Origin: Oscillospiraceae bacterium
GTDB lineage: Bacteria; Bacillota; Clostridia; Oscillospirales; Oscillospiraceae
Direction: 5' to 3'
NCBI GenBank assembly: GCA_020866945.1
Contig: JAJBVW010000084.1
Span: 1-34,987 of the forward strand
DNA: 34,987 bases
Below are positions 8,975 through 14,774 of the stretch, piece after piece (positions within the stretch are counted from its first letter, which is position 1; each line of letters starts with the position of its first letter). Below the pieces are notes generated by a model. That model made no database searches and was not told where the DNA came from. It saw nothing but the letters and a program-made list of their open reading frames with translations. A program made the translations under genes and the position numbers.

Positions 8975-9835
8975 TTAAAATAGCTGAGGTTTTAGCTGGG
9001 TGAATTCCTGTAACAGGTCGTCATATTCGTGGAGCTTCAGCTTTTCATGCACCTGCTCCACCTGCCAAGGCTTGACGCAAAGGGTGTGGAACCAGGGGAA
9101 GAAGCGGAAACTGGTGGTAAAGTGCTGAAGCACCGTGTCATCCCGCAAAATTCGCTGCTCGTTGAAGCGGCGGGGGCATATTTTCTTCCGCACGCACAGC
9201 TTGTTGATGGCGGACTGGTCGGGCATGAACATCTCCTTTTCCCGGCAGCGGGCGCGGCATTTTTCAAAAAGGCCGGTTTTGCGAATCTCCTTGAGATTCA
9301 GCAGCAGCACGCCGGAATTGAGATAATCCATATGCAGCGGACGGTTGCGAAAGAAGAATCGGCCATAATAATCCAGCACACCGGCCAGCTCATATTCAAG
9401 GCCCTCCTGCCCAGCGCCCTTTTTCGCGGGATAGGTCAAGTCCTGGGCGTAAAAGGCCGTGCAGTCCCGGCGGCATATGACGTCATAGTCAAGATACAGC
9501 AGCCTGTCCGGCAGCTCCGGCACCAGGTCGGCATACAGCCGGAGCATACACCCTGCCGTGAAGCGGGTGCTGAGGTTCGCCTCCGGCGTGTCAGCGACGA
9601 AGAGGTCTGTTATATCCAGCTTTTTCACAAAGCTGTCCCGATTTTCCGCCTTGACCTGCATATCCAAAAAGGCAATGGCCTGGTCGGTCATGGGAAGATA
9701 GGTCTTCTCCCCCTCCTGATAGTGCATGGTCAGGACATAGATGTGCAGCGCCTCCTGCACTGTCCTGCGAAGGGAAAGGACGGACAGCAGCAGCCCTTCC
9801 TGTATATTTTTATCTCCGCAGTAGAGAATGTTCAT
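8975..9835 (-). CDS. GT8 family glycosyltransferase (first of pair)
   Basis: This is a 286-aa GT8 enzyme. MNILYCGDKN opens the nucleotide-binding fold. The DxD motif is LYLDYDVI (D116, D118). NSGVLLLNL and PDQSAINKLC are family motifs, and the C-terminal His/Lys-Pro-Trp region appears as CVKPW. I chose the ATG at 9835 because AGAGGAG lies 7 nt upstream. A longer frame exists from a TTG at 9946, but it lacks a ribosome site and that TTG is part of a likely -35 box. It is the first gene of a four-gene minus-strand cluster (GT8, GT8, acyltransferase, activase). Confidence 0.9.
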   Translation of the reverse strand: MNILYCGDKNIQEGLLLSVLSLRRTVQEALHIYVLTMHYQEGEKTYLPMTDQAIAFLDMQVKAENRDSFVKKLDITDLFVADTPEANLSTRFTAGCMLRLYADLVPELPDRLLYLDYDVICRRDCTAFYAQDLTYPAKKGAGQEGLEYELAGVLDYYGRFFFRNRPLHMDYLNSGVLLLNLKEIRKTGLFEKCRARCREKEMFMPDQSAINKLCVRKKICPRRFNEQRILRDDTVLQHFTTSFRFFPWFHTLCVKPWQVEQVHEKLKLHEYDDLLQEFTQLKPQLF

Positions 9836-9917
9836 GAAAATGCTCCTCTCGCGCCGGAGCTTCTCGGCTTCTCCGGCCTCTCTCCTCCCAATATGTCTTG
9901 ACAATGGGTAGTCTTTG

Positions 9918-9946
9918 TTAATCATATTGTAAGCGACTTTTGTCAA
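9918..9946 (-). promoter_or_regulatory. Possible promoter of the GT8 cluster
   Basis: A perfect TTGACA (complement of 9941-9946) is followed at 17 nt by a weak GATTAA (9918-9923). Other -10 choices (TACAAT, TATGAT) have poor spacing. The -35 is convincing and the -10 is not. Confidence 0.35.
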
Positions 9947-10050
9947 CAGAACATCAAGCGCAAAGCCGAAAAAGAAATTTTTTTCAAGTCAGAAAAGGAG
10001 AATAATCTATTCTTTTTTACATTTTCCACCCACCTGTCAGCGCCATATGA

Positions 10051-10094
10051 TAAAACAACAGAGAAGCGGTCTCCATTGCAGAGCCGCTCTCTGT
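10051..10094 (-). terminator. Terminator of the umuC-yolD operon
   Basis: Read on the minus strand, ACAGAGAGCGG (10094-10084) pairs with CCGCTTCTCTGT (10069-10058), with a one-base bulge, followed by TTGTTTTA. It begins 4 nt after the yolD stop codon. Confidence 0.75.
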
Positions 10095-10097
10095 CGT

Positions 10098-10532
10098 TCA
10101 GGCATAGGAATCATCTAAGCTGCGGAACATTGCTCCGCTGACGTCTACAATTTCATCAATCGGAATGTCCACACCGTCTTTCAGCACGACAAGCCTTTGC
10201 AACACGTCTATCCTCTTCACCCTACTGGTAACAGTGCGGTAAGCGCCACCCTCTTTGCGCGCATCGGGAACGAAGTAGGTGAGCTTCACCACAGGAGTCT
10301 CCGCCAGGTTTTCCTGGAGCAGACTTAGCCGCTCCGACAAACGCTGCTTCATCTCATCATCCAGCTCTATTCTCTGGTCAGTCAGCCGCGCAGTCTCTTT
10401 CACCGCGGCGTCGTAGCCGGTGAGCGCCGCGAAAGGTGAAAACTGCGCCGCTCGGTCGAGCATCGCCATATGCGGACGATTTTCCGAAACGTGATGAGGC
10501 AAGCCGATAATATCGCTGTACTCTTTTTTCAC
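10098..10532 (-). CDS. yolD: YolD-like protein
   Basis: This 144-aa YolD-family protein is regularly found next to UvrX/YqjW-type Y-family polymerases in Firmicutes and is thought to act like a UmuD-type accessory. Visible features are the N-terminal DIIGLPHHVSENRPHM and AAQFSPFAALTGYDAAV segment typical of clostridial YolD, a charged helix (about 48-75), and a C-terminal beta-rich half ending IDEIVDVSG. The start is GTG, and GTGA overlaps the umuC stop codon, with GGAGG 9 nt upstream inside umuC, so translation is coupled. Its biochemical role is not established. Confidence 0.85.
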   Translation of the reverse strand: MKKEYSDIIGLPHHVSENRPHMAMLDRAAQFSPFAALTGYDAAVKETARLTDQRIELDDEMKQRLSERLSLLQENLAETPVVKLTYFVPDARKEGGAYRTVTSRVKRIDVLQRLVVLKDGVDIPIDEIVDVSGAMFRSLDDSYA

Positions 10533-12037
10533 GCCTTATGTCCTCCGATTTGTGCGTTGCGTGCTTTGCCGGTGGCTCCTTCCTCCAGATTCATGCCTTT
10601 CAGCAGGGCGTCCTTCCCGTATTTTTCCCAAATGGAAAGAACCGCTTTCTGACGACGCTTTTCCTTTTCCATCGTTTTCTGTTCCTCTTTTCGCTTCCGC
10701 TCCAGAGCAGCATAGTCCGTGAACAGGTCAAGCTGCTCTGGTTCCGCAGGTTTGACCAGCCCCTCTTCAACGACGTGATTTGCGACCACATACATCCTGC
10801 GCACCAGCAGATTTGGTTCAACAATGCGGTCAAACAAGTCCATAACGGCCTTGGTAATCAGCCTTGTAGAGGATGTCTGACATCCCAGATTTGCGGAGCC
10901 ATGGGCCGGCTTTGGGATTTTTCTGCCGTAGTGGTCGGTGGTGACCTCGCCTTTATATGTCTTTTGCCGCCGGAGGTCGGTCAGATTTTCAACGTCATAT
11001 CCTATGGTCAGCACAATTTGATCGGTCTCCAATCCCTTGTCCACCAAATCCATGGAGAGCGCATCGGCCATTTCCCGGACGACCAGCTTGGCCTTTTCAA
11101 ATTCGTATGGCGATTGCAGCACCTGACCGGAGCTAATGCTGTTGTTTTCCGGTCTGTATGCTTTGATGTCTGCAATGCGGCAAGGCTCCCAGCCCCAGGC
11201 ATGGTCAATCAGCAGCTCAGCGTTAACGCCAAACTCCTTGTAAAGCCGGCTCTCGCCGCAGTCGCTGAGACTATATCTTGCAATATCGCCCATGGTATAA
11301 AGCCCCAGCTTCGCAAGTCGCCTGGCATAGCCGCGCCCCACGCGCCAGAAATCAGTGATGGGCTGATGCGCCCACAGCCTCTGCCGATAGCTAATTTCGT
11401 CCAGCTCCGCAATGCGCACGCCGTCCTTGTCGGCAGGAATATGCTTCGCGTCAATATCCATGGCAATCTTGCAGAGGTAGAGATTTGTTCCTATCCCGGC
11501 TGTGGCCGTGATGCCGGTCTGCTTTAAAACGGCCTGTATCATCTTCATAGCCAGCGCATGAGGCGTGAGCTGATAGGTTCGCAAATAATCGGTAACATCC
11601 ATGAACACTTCGTCGATGCTGTAAACATGAATGTCCTCCGGGGCAATGAAGCGAAGATATATCTGATAAATTTCCGTGCTGAACTGTATATAACGCGCCA
11701 TCTGCGGCATGGCCACGATGTAGTCCAGCGCCAGCGAAGGGTCAGCGGTGAGTTCACGGATGTCACAGGAGGAGCCGGTCAGCACCCCGCCCGGCGCGCG
11801 ACGCCGCCGTTCCCCGTTGACATCTCTCACCCGCTGGACAACCTCAAACAGTCTGGCACGGCCGGAGATACCATAGGTTTTCAGCGCCGGCGACACCGCA
11901 AGGCATATCGTTTTTTCCGTGCGGCTCTTGTCCGCCACCACCAGGTTGGTGGTCAGCGGGTCAAACCCGCGTTCCACGCACTCCACCGAGGCATAGAACG
12001 ATTTCAGGTCGATGGCAATATAGGTACGGTTCGTCAA
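10529..12037 (-). CDS. umuC: Y-family DNA polymerase (UvrX/UmuC type)
   Basis: This is an error-prone translesion polymerase of about 502 aa. The palm motif AIDLKSFYASVE near the N-terminus holds the first catalytic Asp, and YSIDEVFMD (about residues 140-147) holds the catalytic Asp-Glu pair. TAGIGTN, the thumb region and a little-finger domain follow, and the basic C-terminus (KRRQKA) may contact partners. The likely start is TTG at 12037, since AGAGGTG lies 6 nt upstream; the GTG at 12046 is itself inside that ribosome site. It forms an operon with yolD. The divergent neighbours are a repressor and an ImmA/IrrE peptidase, which suggests damage-induced expression. The 5' leader is long, about 185 nt from the predicted transcription start. 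Confidence 0.9.
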   Translation of the reverse strand: MTNRTYIAIDLKSFYASVECVERGFDPLTTNLVVADKSRTEKTICLAVSPALKTYGISGRARLFEVVQRVRDVNGERRRRAPGGVLTGSSCDIRELTADPSLALDYIVAMPQMARYIQFSTEIYQIYLRFIAPEDIHVYSIDEVFMDVTDYLRTYQLTPHALAMKMIQAVLKQTGITATAGIGTNLYLCKIAMDIDAKHIPADKDGVRIAELDEISYRQRLWAHQPITDFWRVGRGYARRLAKLGLYTMGDIARYSLSDCGESRLYKEFGVNAELLIDHAWGWEPCRIADIKAYRPENNSISSGQVLQSPYEFEKAKLVVREMADALSMDLVDKGLETDQIVLTIGYDVENLTDLRRQKTYKGEVTTDHYGRKIPKPAHGSANLGCQTSSTRLITKAVMDLFDRIVEPNLLVRRMYVVANHVVEEGLVKPAEPEQLDLFTDYAALERKRKEEQKTMEKEKRRQKAVLSIWEKYGKDALLKGMNLEEGATGKARNAQIGGHKA

Positions 12038-12153
12038 GCGGTTCACCTCTTTTCATAATAAATGGCGGCCATGCCATTCCGCACTCCGTCGGCAGCACGA
12101 GGTTCGTCCGGTTCACGCTGTTCACCCTGGCGCCCATCCAATGACGAACAAAA

Positions 12154-12163
12154 TTTCATGAAA
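12154..12163. promoter_or_regulatory. TTTCATGAAA palindrome next to the repressor promoter
   Basis: A perfect 10-bp palindrome, 3 nt upstream of the -35 of the + strand promoter (12167). Its TTCATGAA core is identical to the core of the larger palindrome at 12257-12280, suggesting two binding sites for one regulator. Confidence 0.45.
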
Positions 12164-12166
12164 CTG

Positions 12167-12195
12167 TTGACGCGAACAGATTTATGTGATAATAT
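12167..12195 (+). promoter_or_regulatory. Promoter for the XRE-immA operon
   Basis: TTGACG at 12167-12172, a 17-nt spacer, TAATAT at 12190-12195 preceded by TG (12187-12188). The predicted start is near 12202, so the transcript crosses the opposing umuC promoter before reaching the repressor gene at 12306. Confidence 0.65.
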
Positions 12196-12229
12196 ATAAA
12201 CACGAACATAATTTCGCTTCAACAGGGCT

Positions 12230-12258
12230 ATTATAACAAGAGATACCGCATATGTCAA
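12230..12258 (-). promoter_or_regulatory. Consensus promoter of umuC-yolD
   Basis: On the minus strand, TTGACA (12258-12253), exactly 17 nt, then TATAAT (12235-12230). A perfect consensus promoter implies strong expression unless repressed. Its -35 overlaps the end of the 24-bp palindrome. Confidence 0.85.
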
Positions 12259-12280
12259 CACTTATTCATGAATAAGTGTT
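12257..12280. promoter_or_regulatory. Perfect 24-bp palindrome, probable operator
   Basis: The arm AACACTTATTCA (12257-12268) is followed directly by its exact reverse complement (12269-12280). It touches the -35 box of the umuC promoter and lies upstream of the repressor start codon. Its size and symmetry suit a dimeric HTH repressor such as the adjacent XRE protein; binding itself is inferred. Confidence 0.7.
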
Positions 12281-12305
12281 CGTATTTCCAGAAGAAAGGA
12301 TTCTT

Positions 12306-12722
12306 ATGTCGTTCAAAGACAGACTGAAAGAAAAAAGAACAGCGGCGCATATGACGCAGGCGGAGCTTGCGGCCAGGGCCGGCATTACTCCCCGTACCAT
12401 CCAGAATTATGAGCTTGGTACACGAAAGCCTGCCAACATGGAGATTGCCCAAAGGCTTGCGGAATCACTTCAAACAACGACCGAGTATCTGCTGGGCAGC
12501 GCGGGAACCTATGTCGTCGAAGCCCACGAAAAGGGCGGCGCACGCGTGGCGCGGGATATAGACGAGCTTGTAGGCGAGGTCACAGGAATGTTCACCGGCG
12601 GCGAGCTGAGCGAAGACGCGCTGGATGGGGCAATGAAGGCTCTGAACGATGCTTATTGGATTGCCAAGGAAAATAACAAACGATATGCTCCAAAGAAGAC
12701 GCAAAGGACTGCCGCAAAGTAA
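12306..12722 (+). CDS. XRE-family HTH repressor (ImmR-like)
   Basis: This is a 138-aa regulator. Residues 1-65 are a Cro/C1-type helix-turn-helix (RLKEKRTAAHMTQAELAARA, then GITPRTIQNYELGTRKP with the recognition helix, then LAESLQTTTEYLLG). The C-terminal half is helical and acidic (ARVARDIDELVGEVTGMF), probably for dimerisation or peptidase recognition. It has no LexA-type Ser-Lys protease domain. AAAGGA at 12295-12300 supports the ATG at 12306; an in-frame GTG at 12276 lies in the palindrome and is unlikely. It is followed 55 nt later by an ImmA/IrrE metallopeptidase. Such pairs (ImmR/ImmA of ICEBs1, DdrO/IrrE of Deinococcus) work by cleavage of the repressor. Control of umuC is inferred. 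Confidence 0.85.
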   Translation: MSFKDRLKEKRTAAHMTQAELAARAGITPRTIQNYELGTRKPANMEIAQRLAESLQTTTEYLLGSAGTYVVEAHEKGGARVARDIDELVGEVTGMFTGGELSEDALDGAMKALNDAYWIAKENNKRYAPKKTQRTAAK

Positions 12723-12777
12723 CCGGCGTTTGTCATACAGGAACAGAATTATACGTTAGATCAAATCGAGGTGTATG

Positions 12778-13287
12778 ATGAACGCTGAACAATTATCACA
12801 GGTCGGGAACCGGCTGGTGAAGCGCTGCGGTACAAGAGACCCTTTTGAAATTTCCGAGCAGATTGGCATTAACATCATGTTCTGTGAGGACTTCGGGGCC
12901 TTGAAGGGGATGTACCGGGTCATTAAACGCAACCGTTTTATCTTTCTGAACAAGGATTTGGACGAGGATATGCTTCGCATTGTCTGCGCCCACGAGCTTG
13001 GTCACGACCAGCTGCACCGGCAAATGGCAAAGACCCACCCTATCCAGGAGTTTATGCTATATGACATGAAATCGGAGCCGGAGTATGAAGCAAACATTGT
13101 CGCGGCTGAGATTTTGATGGACAACGAGGAAGTGCTGAGCTATATCTTCGATTATGGATATACGGCGGAGCAAATCGCGAGGGCAATGTCCACTGACATC
13201 AACCTGGTGGCATTAAAGGTGGCGCATTTGGCAACGCTTGGGTATCCCCTTCGTCCGCTGGAGCATAAAAGCGATTTTTTGAAATAA
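12778..13287 (+). CDS. ImmA/IrrE-family metallopeptidase
   Basis: This 169-aa zinc peptidase has the gluzincin motif HELGH (residues 72-76) in VCAHELGHDQLH. The third ligand is probably the Glu in EYEANIVAAEILM (about residue 104). The N-terminus (about 1-60) is the typical ImmA/IrrE lead-in with DPFEISEQIGI and GMYRVIKRNRFIFLN. The C-terminus has an HTH-like segment (YTAEQIARAMSTDINLVALKV). There are two adjacent ATGs (12775, 12778); GAGGTG at 12768-12773 better suits the second. There is no signal peptide, so it is cytosolic. Relatives cleave their partner XRE repressor after a damage or mobile-element signal, so the substrate here is most likely the upstream repressor. Confidence 0.88.
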   Translation: MNAEQLSQVGNRLVKRCGTRDPFEISEQIGINIMFCEDFGALKGMYRVIKRNRFIFLNKDLDEDMLRIVCAHELGHDQLHRQMAKTHPIQEFMLYDMKSEPEYEANIVAAEILMDNEEVLSYIFDYGYTAEQIARAMSTDINLVALKVAHLATLGYPLRPLEHKSDFLK

Positions 13288-13331
13288 AGTAATAAGCCAA
13301 AGTCTTTTCCTCCATTTTCGGAAAATTCCCG

Positions 13332-13360
13332 TTGACAGGGGCCGAAAAAGGCGGTATGAT
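13332..13360 (+). promoter_or_regulatory. pheA promoter
   Basis: TTGACA at 13332-13337, 17 nt, TATGAT at 13355-13360; predicted start near 13367. It drives the leader peptide, the attenuator and pheA. Confidence 0.85.
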
Positions 13361-13392
13361 AGACCTACTCTTAATAAGGAGCGTTTTTGATA

Positions 13393-13449
13393 ATGTCCTT
13401 CACCTTTGCCGCGGAATTTACTTTCTTTTACTTTTGCAAGAAAAAGTAA
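13393..13449 (+). CDS. pheL: Phe-rich leader peptide of pheA
   Basis: An 18-codon frame reads MSFTFAAEFTFFYFCKKK and stops at TAA (13447). Six of 18 residues are Phe and one is Tyr, with a Phe-Phe-Tyr-Phe run at 11-14. A ribosome site TAAGGAG (13375-13381) lies 11 nt upstream. It sits about 26 nt after the predicted transcription start and just before an intrinsic terminator and pheA. This is the arrangement of the enterobacterial pheL leader, although the sequence is not similar. Its function would be translation-dependent sensing of charged tRNA-Phe, not a peptide product. It is too small to be found by length-based gene calling. Confidence 0.8.
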   Translation: MSFTFAAEFTFFYFCKKK

Positions 13450-13510
13450 AAGTGATTTCCCCTGCGGCAAGCTGAAAAGTCAACCCAAGCTGTGCAGTGA
13501 AGAAATCACT
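13408..13510 (+). promoter_or_regulatory. Alternative RNA structures of the pheA attenuator
   Basis: Stem 1:2: GCCGC (13408-13412) with GCGGC (13464-13468), GGAATTTAC (13413-13421) with GTGATTTCC (13452-13460), and an inner 11-bp hairpin CTTTTACTTTT (13425-13435) with AAAAGTAAAAG (13442-13452). Antiterminator: AGTGATTTC (13451-13459) is perfectly complementary to GAAATCACT (13502-13510), extended by CTGC (13462-13465) with GCAG (13494-13497). The antiterminator uses the loop and both arms of the terminator, so the two are mutually exclusive. A ribosome at the leader stop would cover 13451-13459, while one stalled on the Phe codons would leave it free. Confidence 0.7.
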
Positions 13511-13523
13511 GCACAGCTTTTTT
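13487..13523 (+). terminator. Attenuator terminator upstream of pheA
   Basis: AAGCTGTGCAGTGA (13487-13500), loop AGAAA, TCACTGCACAGCTT (13506-13519), then a T run to 13523. This perfect 14-bp stem lies between the leader peptide and the pheA start, 42 nt before ATG. Confidence 0.9.
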
Positions 13524-13565
13524 GTATGTCTAATCAAATTTTTTGTTTTAAGAAAGGGAACCAAC

Positions 13566-14705
13566 ATGGAATTGGAACAGCTCAAACAGCAGATTGATGC
13601 CATTGACAGCCAGATGAGCCATCTGTTCGCGCAGCGTATGGCCGTCAGCGGCCAGATTGCCAAGGTTCGTGCAGCGGAGGGGCTGCTGCCGGACGCCGCC
13701 GGTATGCGGGATGCCCGCGCACGCTTTCAGGCCCAGGCCGGACAGGAGCTTGAGGATTATGCCGGCGTGATTTACAGCACCCTCCAGGACGTAAGCCAAA
13801 GCTATCAGACCGCCCTGGTACGGGGGAAAAGCCCCCTCTGCGACCGCATTGCCCAGGGCCTCGCGGACACACCTCCCCTGTTCCCGGAGAAGGCCACCGT
13901 GGCCTGTCAGGGCGTGGAAGGGGCCTTCGCCCAGATTGCCGTCCAGAGGCTGTTCCGGGAGCCTTCAATATCTTATGTAAACCGTTTTGAGGCCGTATTC
14001 TCCGCCATAGCCAACGGCTTTTGCCGTTATGGGGTGCTGCCTCTGGAAAACAGCACCGCCGGTTCTGTCAACAAGATATATGACCTGATGATGGAATACA
14101 ATTTCAGCATCGTCCGTTCCGTGCGTCTGAAGGTAGACCACAATCTGATGGCCCTGCCCGGCGCGAAGCTGGAGGACATCAAGGAGATTGTCTCCCACGA
14201 GCAGGCCATCGCCCAGTGCGCGGATTTCCTGAAATCCCACCCCAGCATTCATGTGACGGTGTGCGAAAATACCGCCGTGGCCGCAAAGATGGTAGCGGAA
14301 TCCGGCCGCCGGGATCTTGCGGCGCTTGCCTCTCACGACTGCGGCGCACTGTACGGCCTGCAGCCGCTGGCGGAGGGCATTCAGGACAAGGGCAACAATT
14401 ACACCCGCTTCATCTGCATCGGCAAAGACCTTGAGATATTCCCCGGCGCGGATCGCACAAGTATTATGTTAACTGTAAACCACAAGCCCGGCTCTCTCTA
14501 CCGGGTCATGGCCCGCATAAACGCGCTGGGCATCAACATGACCAAGCTGGAAAGCCGTCCTCTCCCCGACCGGGATTTCGAGTTCATGTTCTATTTCGAC
14601 CTGGATACCTCCGTCTATTCTCCTCGCTTCATTCAACTGATGGGCGGCCTGGAAAGTCTGTGCGAGACATTCAAGTATCTGGGAAGTTATACGGAAATTG
14701 TGTAA
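13566..14705 (+). CDS. pheA: Bifunctional chorismate mutase/prephenate dehydratase (P-protein)
   Basis: This 379-aa cytosolic enzyme takes chorismate via prephenate to phenylpyruvate for phenylalanine. Residues 1-85 are an AroQ-type chorismate mutase (IDAIDSQMSHLFAQRMAVSGQIAKVR). Residues 108-285 are prephenate dehydratase, with PLENSTAGSV (159-168) and the catalytic TRF (280-282). Residues 297-375 are an ACT domain with the Phe-binding ESRP motif (329-332), so feedback inhibition is expected. The start at 13566 follows GAAAGGG by 7 nt; a longer frame from 13497 begins inside the terminator hairpin and is rejected. It stands alone, with no other aromatic genes adjacent. Regulation appears to be by transcription attenuation. 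No T-box sequence (AGGGTGG...) is seen upstream. Confidence 0.95.
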   Translation: MELEQLKQQIDAIDSQMSHLFAQRMAVSGQIAKVRAAEGLLPDAAGMRDARARFQAQAGQELEDYAGVIYSTLQDVSQSYQTALVRGKSPLCDRIAQGLADTPPLFPEKATVACQGVEGAFAQIAVQRLFREPSISYVNRFEAVFSAIANGFCRYGVLPLENSTAGSVNKIYDLMMEYNFSIVRSVRLKVDHNLMALPGAKLEDIKEIVSHEQAIAQCADFLKSHPSIHVTVCENTAVAAKMVAESGRRDLAALASHDCGALYGLQPLAEGIQDKGNNYTRFICIGKDLEIFPGADRTSIMLTVNHKPGSLYRVMARINALGINMTKLESRPLPDRDFEFMFYFDLDTSVYSPRFIQLMGGLESLCETFKYLGSYTEIV

Positions 14706-14774
14706 TAACCACCCTTATTGAAAATCCCGCAGGGGGGATTCATTCTCATGAATCACCCGCTGCCGCTTATGTAT

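Larger units (their letters stand above)
12145..12282. repeat. Four CGAACA repeats in the umuC/repressor intergenic region
   Basis: CGAACA occurs on the + strand at 12145, 12173 and 12203 (about 28-30 nt apart) and on the minus strand at 12282-12277. Each is followed by an A/T-rich block resembling NNATTTCATG. CGAAC is the half-site of the Gram-positive LexA (DinR) box. The copy at 12203-12216, CGAACATAATTTCG, is a one-mismatch palindrome of the CGAAC-N4-GTTCG type and lies between the two predicted transcription starts. Confidence 0.55.

Noticed and set aside
9836..9946. N-terminal extension of the first GT8 protein from a TTG at 9946
   Set aside because: The TTG is part of a TTGACA -35 box, there is no ribosome site, and the ATG at 9835 has AGAGGAG and starts the GT8 fold.
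12043..12261. A 72-aa frame ending in the umuC ribosome site
   Set aside because: It starts upstream of the predicted umuC transcription start, and internal ATGs lack ribosome sites. It could only be a coupling upstream frame, and nothing supports that.
10098..13287. The umuC/XRE/ImmA block as a prophage or ICE
   Set aside because: There is no integrase, relaxase, phage structural gene or attachment-type repeat; the module sits between ordinary chromosomal genes.
13450..13565. T-box or riboswitch upstream of pheA
   Set aside because: There is no T-box consensus, no specifier loop pattern and no known riboswitch core; the structures are fully explained by the leader-peptide attenuator.
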